Below, piece by piece: positions 24,301 through 36,243 of a stretch of DNA of 64,000 nucleotides. Every line of letters begins with the position of its first letter. The first letter of the stretch is position 1. Both the position numbers and the translations under genes were made by a program. This DNA is from Stomoxys calcitrans. Its lineage: Eukaryota; Arthropoda; Insecta; Diptera; Muscidae. The notes beneath the pieces were generated by a model. That model saw only the letters and a list, made by a program, of their open reading frames with translations. It ran no database searches and was not told the DNA's origin. The DNA is taken from NCBI RefSeq assembly GCF_963082655.1, contig NC_081554.1, forward strand, positions 41,904,354-41,968,353, written 5' to 3'.

Positions 24301-27300
24301 CCGGAGAGATTACAAGTCTTGGTATTGCTTGATTCGATTAGACCAATTGTTTCGAGTATTTCATCGACAACGACCTTCTTGGCAGCCAGGTTCATATTTT
24401 TACCCAATTTCAGATTGGCCGAGACCATCATGGCCTCACGCACCGACAGATTGGCAATCAACACATCGTCCTGCATAATGTAACAGGAGAGTTTGCGAAA
24501 GCGTCTTAGGTTACGCTCCTTGCCATTGATAAGCACAGAGCCGCTGAGTTGTGAGGTTCTGCAAAGAGAAGGAGAGAAAAATAATTATAGGATGGATGCT
24601 GTAGGTTTGTTGTTCTGAAAAACTTTATAAAAAAAGTGAAACCATAACTTGGCCAGATTGAAAGACGACCTGCAATACAATTCCTAAAGAAATTCCACGA
24701 AATATAGGCTTTTAAGTGAGGTGAAGTTCGATTGGAAATTTGGTCTATATCGCACTTATGCCAAGGTTAGGGGGCCCCTGGAGGATGCAAGGAACCTGTA
24801 GTCTGCAGTGGTTCTTGTCATATCATGCCTGTACGAGGGCTTCTTAAAAGCATGTTTTGAACGAGTACCGCCGCATAAAACCAGCCAATCATGGTGGTTG
24901 CCGGAACTGGAATTACTCAGCGGGGAAGGTTAGGAAGCTTTTTAATAGGGCCATGAGAGAGAAAACTGCGGAGGGCTGGGATGAATATTGTGAGGCAAGT
25001 TCATGAAGGAGAAGAGGAAGGCGAAGAGGAATTCGTGGGCGAAATTTTGTAGAGAATTAAAAGCCACCAGTGTAGCATCTAGGATGCTCAAAGAGCTCTA
25101 GAAGGATCCGAGCACTCCTAGCTCCTGGAGGAGGGAGGACGGGACTTACACCGAGATTGGTGAGAGGATGGTGTAATTTCTGATGAAAACGGTTTTCCCG
25201 GCAGGCCAGAAAGAGTTCGGCGATCAAGATATCGCAATATCGACATATGTGGTCTTAGCGGATAACCTCATCAGGCGAAGAGGAGTTCGTGGGCGAAATT
25301 TTGTAGAGAATTAAAAGCCACTAGTGTAGCATCTAGGATGCTCAAAGAGCTCTAGAAGGATCCGAGCACTCCTAGCTCCTGGAGGAGGGAGCACGGGACT
25401 TACACCGAGATTGGTCAGGGGATGGTGTAATTTCTGATGAAAACGGTTTTTCCGGCCGTCCAGAAAGTGTTCGGCGATTAAGATATCGCAATATCGACAT
25501 ATGTGGTCTTAGCGGATAACCTCATCAGGGATAAAGTTGAAGAGGATAAGACCGCGGGGTCACCCTGCTATGGCTAGAAAGGATTTTTCCCGGCGAGCTT
25601 GGTATGGTGCTACATACTAAGGATGTGGAGGGCAGGCAGGGTGGTATTTATTTCCAAGGCGGAAAAATAAGACACAGCAAGACAAAGGATTATAGTCCCA
25701 TTAGTCTGTCATCGTTTATACTCAAAATGCTGATAGAGCTAACTGTGAGCGAGGGACTAACGCCGTAGAACTTCATTGGGGCACAAAACGCATACCCCAA
25801 AGACAGGTCGGTGGAGACGGCCCTTCACGAAGTGTTACAAGAGGTCGAGATGATGTCCCACCGGTAGAAGGAGTACATGATGGCGGTCATCTTGGATATC
25901 GAGGGGGGGCTTCAATAACGTGGAGATAGGATTAATAGTTGCCGCATTGGACCGCATGGGGATCCACCCTATTATCTCCCAGTGGATAAAATAAATGCTT
26001 TGTGGCAGGAACCTGGGAGACAGTGTGCGAACCAGGAAGATAGTGTGGTCAGTAGGTGGGTGACAAGAGGAACGCCCCAAGAGGGTTGTTCTCTCCGATT
26101 CTGTGGAACCTCGTGATGAATGAAATCCTGTTGGATCCCGGCGTAGGTGATACGAAAGTAATCGCTTATGCGGCCGATGTCGTGTTTCTAGTCCGAGGCA
26201 GGTTTTTGTAGACGATTAGCGGGATCGTGGAAGATTGTCACTGAAGAAAATGTCGCAATGGGCTAGCAGGAGTGGGTTGATGACCAACCCAAGGATGATG
26301 GAGCTGGTGCTCTTGGCTCACAGATACAGGATACCAGAGTTCTGACTCCCACCTTTGGACAGGATCACCCTGCAGCTGTCGTAGAAAGAAAGCGTATTAC
26401 CACGTCATAGTCATCGAGGTTTGTGAGGTACTTTGCCACGTAAAAACTTCTGCAGCACGCCGTTTGGACTCGGCTTTAAAAAGAGGCCCCTCACCATTGA
26501 GCTTAAACTTGAATCGGACAGCACTCAGTGATATGTGAGAAGTTTGCTTCTGTTCCGTAATGGAATGTTCGTGGGCAACTTTGCAATATGGCCATTGTGA
26601 GACCAGTACTGAACTATGGGGCATTGGTATGGTGTAGGGCCGTGGATAAAAGGACTCGTACGAGGGAGTTCAAGAAGGTCCATAGACTGGCCTGCGCCGG
26701 AGTCGCAGGGTAATTCAGATCCGCTCCGCATGCGGGTCTGTAACCGATGCTAGACATGCAGTTCGTAGAGGTCTATATTTGGAACTGCGCCTCCAAAGTC
26801 GCGCTTAGGCAGTTCCATTCTGGATGCTATTGGTGCGGAGAGTAGACTAATCCTTCTCTGACTATCTGGCACCGGTACCGATTGGTATTGGGATACGTAG
26901 GGCTCGTTTTCGGGGGTGGGATGAATGGAGGGCGAATGCTCCTGTTCCGTAATGGAATGTTCGTGGGCAATATGCAATATGGTCATTGTGAGACCAGTAC
27001 TGAACTATGGGGCATTGGTATGGTGTAGGGCCGTGGATAAAAGGACTCGTACGAGGGAGTTCAAGAAGGTCCATAGACTGGCCTGCGCCGGAGTCGTAGG
27101 GGCATTCAGATCCGCGCCGCAATCGGGTCTTTAACCGATGCTAGATATGCAGATCGTAGAGGACTATATATGGAACTGCGCCTCCAAGGTCGCGCTTAGG
27201 CAGTTCCATTCTGGATGCTATTGGTGCGGAGAGTGGACTAATCCACCTCTGACTATCTGGCACCGGTACCGATTGGTATTAGGATACTTAGGACTCGTTT

Positions 27301-30300
27301 TCGCGGGAGGGATGAATGGAGGGCGAATGCTCCTGTTCCGTAATGGAATGTTCGTGGGCAATATGCAATATGGTCATTGTGAGACCAGTACTGAATTATG
27401 GGGCGTTGCTATGGTGGAGAGTCGTGGATAAAAGGACTCGTACGAGGGAGTTCAAGAAGGTCCATAGACTGGCCTGCGCCGGAGTCGTACGGGCATTCAG
27501 ATCCGCGCCGCAATCGGGTCTTTAACCGATGCTAGATATGCAGATCGTAGAGGACTATATTTGGAACTGCGCCTCCAAGGTCGCGCTTAGGCAGTTCCAT
27601 TCTGGATGCTATTGGTGCAGAGAGTAGACTTATCCTCCTCTGACTATCTGGCACCGGTACCGATTGGTATTGGGATACTTAGGACTCGTTTTCGCGGGAA
27701 GGATGAATGAAGGGCGAATGCTGTGTTAGGGGAGGATGAGACCTCGATTTTCACTGATGGCTCCTCCAAGATGGAGTAAGGAATATAATTGGGGTTTATT
27801 GCGAAGAACTCAATATCGGAATGTCTCTGAGACTACCAGAGGAGTGTATGGTCTTTCAGGCAGAGGTCTATGCCATTACAGTAGCCGCAAGAAAAATACT
27901 GGTAGAGATCTACCGCCCTCAAGACTCAGGTTTTATATAGACGGTATGGCGGCGCTTAAGGCTTTGGGGTTTGAGGGCGGCAAGGTCGAGGTGTGTAGCG
28001 GAGTGTTTGGAGTCCCTGGATATGCTCCGGGTCCCCGATGTAACGCTGATACGCGCTGGGTTGCCGGACATGAGGGGATTTCGGGGAATGAATGGGCGGA
28101 CGAGTGCGCCAGAAGGGATTCGTCAGCGCCGGGCAAACCAGTCACCGGTCTTGCCTACGTACCATTTGGGCCTATATTCGGAACTTCGCCGCCAAGGTTG
28201 CACTTAGCGAGCTGAGCGAGTTTGGCGTGCTATCGATGCGGAGAGTAGACTGAAGAGGATCACCGGTTATCTGGTACCGGCATCGATTGGTTGCGCTTAG
28301 GTTGAGGGAGTTCGTTGTGCTATTGGTGCGGAGAGTATGCGCCTGAGGGGATTTCCGACTATCTGGCTCCTGTACCGATTGATGTTGGGATATTCAAGAT
28401 TCGTTTTCGCGGAAGGGATGAGTGGAAGGCGAGTGCTGTGTTAGAGGAGGATGAAACCTCGATCTTCACTGATGGCTCCAAGATGGAATAAGGAGCAGTA
28501 TTGGGGTCAGATAGTCGGAGAAGCACTTAATATCGGTATGTCTACCGGACGAGTGTATGGCCTTTTAGGCAGAGATCTATGCCATTACAGTAGCCGCAAG
28601 AGAAATTCTAGCAGGGATCTACCACTCTCGAAACTCAGGAATTATATAGACAGTATGGCGGCTCTCAAGGCTTTGGGGTTCGAGAACGGCGAGGTCGAGG
28701 TGTGTTACGGATTGTTAGGAGTCCCTGGATAGGCTCTGGTTCTACAATGTAACGCTGATATGTGTTCCCGGGCATAAAGAGATTTCGGGGAAAAAAGAGG
28801 CGGACGAATGCTCCAATTGGTATTTGTCAGAGCAGGGCAAATCAATCACCGGTCTAGCCTACGTGCCATTTTTCGCAGCCCATTGGGACCTACATTCGGA
28901 ACTGCGCCGCCAAGGTGGCGCTTAGGCTGAGGGAGTTTGGCATGTTTTTTATGAAGAGTAGGCTGAAGAGGATCTCCGGCTATCCAGCACTGGTACCAAT
29001 TGGCATTAGGATATTCAGAATTCATTTTCGCTAGAGGGATGAATGGAGGGCGAATACTGTGTTAGAGGAGGATGAGATCTCGATCTTCACTGATAGCTGC
29101 GCCGACATGGTCGCGCTCAGACTGAGGGAGTTCGGCATGCTATTGATGCGGAGAGTAGACTGAGGAGGAACTCCAACTATGAAGCACCGGTACCGATTGG
29201 TATTAAGATATTCAGGATTCGTTTCCCCGGTAGGGATGAATGGAGGGCGAATGCTGTGTTAGAGGAGGATGAGACCTCGATCGTTCCTGACAGCTGCGCC
29301 GCCAAGGTCGCGCTTAGACTGAGGGAGTTCGGCATGCTATTGATGCGGAGAGTAGACTGAGGAGGAACTCCGACTATCAAGTGCGGATTGTTATTAGGAT
29401 ATTCAGGATTCGTTTCCCCGGTAGGTATGAATGGTAGGGACGATGAGACCTCGATCTTCACTGATGGCTCCAAGATGGAGTAAGGGACCGGTTTGGAGAT
29501 TTATCGCGACGAACTCAATATTGGTATGACTCTGAGACTACCTAACGAGTGTATGGTCTTTTGAGGCAGAGGTCTATGCCATTACAGTAGTCCCAAATTG
29601 AATTTTGGTAAGGAATATACCGCCCTCAAATCTCAGGATTTATGTGGACAGTATAGCGGGGTTCAAGACCTTGGCTTCGAGGACGATGAGGTCAAGGTGT
29701 GTGGTGCATTGTTTGGAGTGCCTGGATAGGCCCTGGGTTTTCAATATAACGCTGATATGTGTTCTGGGACATAAAGGGGTTTCGGGGAAGAAAGGGGTGG
29801 ACAAATGCTCCAATAGGGATTCGTCAGTGCAGGGCAAACCCGTCACCGATCTGACCTACGTGCCATTTCCATTGGTCCTATAATCGAAACTGCGCCGCCA
29901 AGGTCGCGCTTAGACTGAGGGAGTTCGACATGCTATTAATGCGGAGAGTAGACTGAGGAGGAACTACGACTATCTAGCACCGGTACCGATTGGTATTAGG
30001 ATATTCAGGATTCGTTTCCCCGTTAGGGATGAATGGAGGGAGAATGCTGTGTTAGAGGAGGATGAGACTTTGACCTTTACTGATGGCTCCAAGATGGAGT
30101 AAGGAACCGGTTTGGGGATCTACAGCGACGCACTCAACATTGGTATGTCTCTGAGACTACCAAACGAGTGTATGGTCTTTTGAGGCAGAGGTCTATTCCA
30201 TTACAGTAGTCCTAAATGGAATTTGAATAAGGGATCTACCGCCCTCAAATCTCAGGATTTATGTGGACAGATCGGTCTTTCAAGCAGAGGTCTGTGCCAT

Positions 30301-33300
30301 TACAGTAGTCCCAAAATGGAATTTTGATAAGGAATCTACCGCCCTCAAATCGTAGGATTTATGTGGACAGTATAGCGGCATTCAAGGCCTTGGTTTTGAG
30401 GATGGTGAGGTGGAGATGTGTCGCGAATTGTGTTTAGTCCTTGGATAGGCTCTGGGTCCTGGTTCGCGGATATGAAAGGACTCCATGGAATGAATGGGCG
30501 GACGAATACGCCAGGAGGCATTCGTCTGCTATGGGCAAACCAGTCACCGGTCTTGTCCATTTCGAGCTTTCTAATATATTGGTTTGCCCAAAAAGTAATT
30601 GCGGATTTTTTAAAAGAAAGTAAATGCATTTTTAATAAAACTTAGAATGAACTTTAGTCAAATATACTTTTTTTACAATTTTTTTTTTTTCTGGAGCAAG
30701 CTAACAGTAAGAGCTGATAACTGACAGAAGAAAGAATGCAATTACAGAGTCACAAGATGTGAAAAAATTTGTCAACGCCGACTATATGAAAAAACCGCAA
30801 TTACTTTTTGGGCAACCAAATAGTAGACGAGATGGCCAGAGCGGGGTTAGTGGCGAGATGAAACTCAGCGGGTGGTTGCCTTAATATTAAGGTGTTCTGG
30901 TGCACGTTCTCGACCAGAGGAGGACGACAAAGTTAATTACGTTCCACATGAGGTCGTTGAACACATTGATAGGCGTTATAGCAGGACATTGTACCATGGG
31001 CCGGCTGGATGAGAAGGAGACTATCGAAAATTTTCTATGTTCATGTCTGGCCTGTTGGGCCAATTTTTCTACGATTTTGGTGATCTTGCTAATATACTTC
31101 TGGGAGGTGTCGCAAGGTTTGTGGACGCGATGGGATGATTCCGAGGGAGGGTACGATTAAATGCTGCGAAGGCACATACGTGCTTGTGTGTAGGATGGGC
31201 GTTTCAACCCTTCTATCCCATCCTCTCGCTCCCCCCTTCTGGTTCTATATTCTTCCTATTTCTTTAATGCGTGCATAATTTCTGGATATGGTCCGACATC
31301 TCATATCACATTTCTCTTCTCTTTCTTTCTAGGGTTTCACAATAGGCCAAGCCTCCTAATGAATTCACCTATGGTGGGCAACCCATTCAACCTAACCTAG
31401 CCTAACTTTGCAGATGGCCTTGGGGGATATAAATTTGAAGTACATATGATGTTGCTTGGTCCAAACAATTTTATGTCACCAATTTCTTATCCTTCGTTTG
31501 GTGGCACAGTTCAATCAACAACATGTGCTCCAAAATTTATCTACCAAAAAAAATGTATCAAAAAAAAAACTCCGCGACAGCTAAAATTTGTTTTAGAACT
31601 TTAAAAGACAAACGCCATAACTTAAAGGCAAAAAGAAAACTAAAAAACAACATTTCCTTTAAAAGTTTCTAAGTCTATATTCTGTTTTGTTTTTTTTTTT
31701 CCTGAACATAAAGAAACCCTTGTTGCAGATTTTCAAGAAAAAAAGCAAACCTGCAGGATAGTAGAAAAACAAAGAAAATTATCCACACTGTAAGTACAAG
31801 TGGTCGTTATCGTCTGCTTTGTCCTTACAGTGTATGAAATAAACCAAAAACGAAAAAGGAAAAAAGAAAAATCAACGGAAACAGAAGCAGAAACCATAGC
31901 AATTTGTATGTATGATGTAGAGTATATATGGATGTATTACAGCACTAGCTGGTCGTTTCGTGCGAAAAAGTATTCATTTGTGTGTGTGTGTGTGTTTCGG
32001 TATGAGTTGTTCTCTAGTTATTGCCACTTACTTATATCCTGCTAAAATATTCATTAGCGTACTTTTGCCCGCACCCGAAGGTCCCATAATGGCCGTCAGC
32101 TCACCATTGCGAAATTTACCCGAAACACCTTTTAATATTGTCTTAAAACCTCGCCTTCTTCCCTCCGAAACGGAATAGGAAATCTCTGTGAATTCAATAT
32201 CGACCGGTGGCCTCTGGGGCAAATGGGACAGGGAGACAGTGCCTTTCTTCTGGCCATTGGGACTGCAGCTGTTTTGAATTTTCGGTGCCAGTATGTGATT
32301 GCCTGAAATGATGCCATTGCACAAATTGTTCTGTGAGCTGAAAAGATATTAAAAACAGGTAAAAGGGAAATGTTAGACCTCAAGTTACTACAATTTGAGC
32401 ATATACATAATAAAACGCATTTAATAATGAATTTTAATCTTGTTTTTTGTGATAACAACCATAAAATTCTAATGAATTTCAAAGAAAAATAGATAAGCAA
32501 TATATTTTAAATTGTAAATATTTTTTATATTTTTTTCCAGCTATAAAATGCGATAAATTTTTGCCGGTTCTATGAAAACAATTTTTTGGCATATTAAGAG
32601 TTATTTACTTTACCCTACATGTTATGGACCGATTCTGGCCACTTTTGATTTGGATGTTTGAGACCATAGTAAAAAAAAATTCAACCAAATTGGTAAAGAA
32701 TTGCTCCCTTTAGGGGCAGCAGCTAGTGAAGCATCTAAGGAGGAATCGTCCACACCGCAAGCGTCCAGTGTCCTGAGGGAGAGTGGTTTCACTGCTATCT
32801 CAACTGCTCCTTGATGCTTAAGGAAACTCATCATGACAAGATCGAACGAATCTTGTGAGGATGAACTCTTGGCGGACTCAGAAGATAAGGCTAACGCAAA
32901 AGTGGTGTAAATTCTGAATCCTGACTATGGTCCAGTTTCTGCAGATAAATCTCCATAGTAAGGCCGCTTCGACGGCTCTAAAGGTCCTTCTGATGGCAGG
33001 AGGATTAGACGAGGTTCTTATACAGCAACAATGGGTGTGAGGAGGAATGGTTGGGGACTAAGGGTTTCTGGATTTAAATTTCCCAAGGGAACGGGGTATG
33101 GGAGGCTCGTAGGAGCCTGTATTCTTGCAAGGAGTAGTCTAAATGTTTTTCTTCTTCCGTCGCTGTATACCCTGCAAGGGAATTACCACTGCCAGAAATA
33201 TTTATTATACCCTCCACCATAGGATGGGGGGTATACTAATTTCGTCATTCTGTTTGTAACTACTCGAAATATTCGTTTGAGACCCCATAAAGTATATATA

Positions 33301-36211
33301 TTCTTGATCGTCGCGACATTTTATGTCGATCTAGCCATATCCGTCCGTCTGTCTGTCCTAAGCACGCTAACTTCCGAACGAATAAAGCTAGCCGCTTAAA
33401 ATTTTGCACAAATTCTTCTTATTACTGTAGGTCGGTTGGTATTCTAAATGGGTCATATCGGTCCATGTTTTGATATAGCTGCCATATAAACCGATCTTGG
33501 GTCTTGACTTCTTGAGCCTCTAAAGTGCGCAACTCTTATCCGATTGGGATGAAATTTTGCACGACGTTTTATTTTATGATATCCAGCATCTGTGCCAAGT
33601 ATGGTTCACATCGGTCCATAACCTGATATAGCTGCCATATAAACCGATCTTGGGTCTTGACTTCTTGAGCCTCTAGTGTGCGCAATTCTTATCCGATTAG
33701 AATGAAATTTTGCACGACGTGTTTTGCTACGATATCCAATAACTGTGCCAAGTATGGTTCACATCGGTCTATAACCTGATATAGCTGCCATATAAACCGA
33801 TCTTGGGTCTTGACTTCTTGAGCCTCTAGAGGGCGCAATTCTTATCCGATTTGACTGAAATTTTGCACATAGTGTTTTAGTATCACTTCTAACAACTGTG
33901 CTAAGTATGGTTCAATGCGGTCCATTACCTGGTATAGCTGTCATATAAACCGATCTTGTGTCTTGACTTCTTGAGCCTCTAGAGTGCGCAATTCTTACCC
34001 GATTAGAATGATATTTTGCACCACGTGTTTTGTTATGATATCCAACAACTGTGCCAAGCATGGTTCAAATCAGTCCATAACCTGATGTAGCTGCCATATA
34101 AACCGATCTTTGGTCTTGACTTCTTAGGCCTCTAGTTTTTCTAATGTTCTCACCTAGATTTGAACCGATGGGTTCGGTACATGCATACCTCTGCGCCACG
34201 ATGGTCTCCCTTATTACTAGCTGACATCCCTATATATGGCGCACGATTCTAAGATGCCGCCTTCAAGCCTTAAGTTACCCTTTGAAGCCGTTTCTGCAGG
34301 GAAAGAGAGCCTCATTATAGGAAGCGATGCTAATGCCTATCACCAGATATGGGACCGACACGGGATAGCTTGAGCACCACACAGGCTGGAACATTGAGGT
34401 CCGATCTATGTAGTGTTCATTGCCGTCACAACAAGCTTAGCTGCGAGCTACCGGGCACGTCTACAAGTTGCGGATAATGGAATGCTATATATGGAGTAGC
34501 TGCAACGGCAGTCGTGGATAATCAGCGGTATCGAACGGAGAGTCTCAGTGTCGATTTTTATTTAAAGAGAATAAACCGATCCGAAAAATTTAAACCAAAT
34601 TAGACAAAAATTGCTGCTTCGAAGGCCTAAAGAAGATAAATCGGGAAATCGGTTTATATGGGAGCTATATCAGGTTATAGAACGATTCGGACTGTATTTG
34701 GCACAGCTGTTGAAAGTCGTAACAGAACACTACATGCAAAATTTCAGCCAAATCGGAAAAAACTTGCGGCTTGTAAGGGCTAAAGAAATCAAATCGGGAG
34801 ATCGGTTTATATGGAAGCTATACCAGGTTATAGAACGATTTGGACCGTACTTAGGACAGATGGAAGCCATAACAGAACACTTCAGCCAAATCAGACAAAA
34901 ATTGCGGTTTCCAAGGGCTCGATAAGTCAAATCGGGGGGATCAGTTTATATGGGAGCTATATCCAAATCCGAACCGATATGGCCCATTTGCAATCTCCAA
35001 TGACCTACATCAATAGTAGTTATCGGTGTAAAATTTCAAGTGGCTAGCTTTGCGCGTTCGAACGCTAACGTGATTTTAACAGACGGACGGACGGACATGG
35101 CTAGATCGAATCTGAATGTCGAGACGAATCAGAATTTATATACTTTGTGGGGTTCCAGATCGATATTTCGAGGTGTTAAAAACGGAATAACTAGATTAGT
35201 ATATCCCCATCCTATGGTGGTGCGTATAAAAAACAACCATTTGAAGAAAAACAAGTAAAAGCTTGCTTAGTTCGGCCTGTCCGAATCTAATAAACCCTCC
35301 ACCATGGATCGCATTTGTCAAGTTCTTTGAATGACGTTTTCAAAAATATATCAGCTATATAAAGTTTTTGACCGATATGGACGGTACTAGTCGTGGCTGT
35401 CAGAAGCCATAGAAAATACCACAATACCAAATACCAAAAATTTCAGGCAAATTGAGTTATAATTGCGACCTCCAGAGACTAAGAAAGTCAAATTGAGAGA
35501 TCATTTTTTATGGCAGCTATATCCACCGATTTGGTATGACTTCCAACAACTGTGATAGGTATGGTCTAACCTAACACAATTGTTGTTAGATCATACCAAA
35601 ACGAGAAGTGAAAAATTTCAGCCAAATCGGATAAGAATTGCGCCCTCTAGAAGCTCAAGAAGTCAAGACCCAAGATCGGTCTATATGGCAGCTATATCAA
35701 AAAATGGGCCGATTTGGTCCCTTTATCGGACCAAATCGGCCCAGACGGATGGACAGACGGACGGACAGACGGAGAAACGGACGGACAGACAGACGGACGG
35801 ACGGACGGACAGACGGATGAACAGACGGACGGACAGACGGAAGGACGGACGAAAGGACGGACGGAAGGACGGACAGAAGGACTGACGGAAGGACGGACGG
35901 AAGGACGGACGGAAGGACGGACGGACGGAAGGACGGAAGGACGGACGGAAGGACGGACGGAAGGACGGACGGAAGGACGGACGGAAGGACGGACGGAAGG
36001 ACGGACGGAAGGACGGACGGAAGGACGGACGGAAGGACGGACCGAAGGACGGGCGGACAGACGGACGGAAAGTCGGACGGAAAGTCGGACGGAAAGTCGG
36101 ACGGAAAGTCGGACGGAAAGTCGGACGGAAAGTCGGACGGATGGACGGACGGCCAGACGGACGGACAGACGGACGGACGGACGGACAGACAGACAGACAG
36201 ACGGACGGATG

Positions 36212-36243
<32 letters not shown>

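Larger units (their letters stand above)
24770..31408 (+). pseudogene. Degenerate LINE with internally amplified 3' half, in intron 2
   Basis: Plus-strand fragments in shifting frames follow LINE order: a linker block with [12 protein letters not shown] near 24888, RT motifs ([14 protein letters not shown] near 25690, [16 protein letters not shown] near 25790, VTRGTPQ near 26060, and [12 protein letters not shown] near 26168 where YADD is expected), then RNase H pieces ([41 protein letters not shown]). It closes with a zinc-knuckle remnant ([19 protein letters not shown]) near 30925 and a 3' end with AACCTAACCTAGCCTAAC near 31390. The first catalytic Asp is Ala, and frameshifts and stops are many. 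The order of parts indicates an RNase H-bearing LINE of the I/LOA/R1 kind; the clade is unsure. Confidence 0.85.

Noticed and set aside
25835..26080. Minus-strand frame as a gene
   Set aside because: It is the antisense of the LINE reverse transcriptase region on the plus strand.
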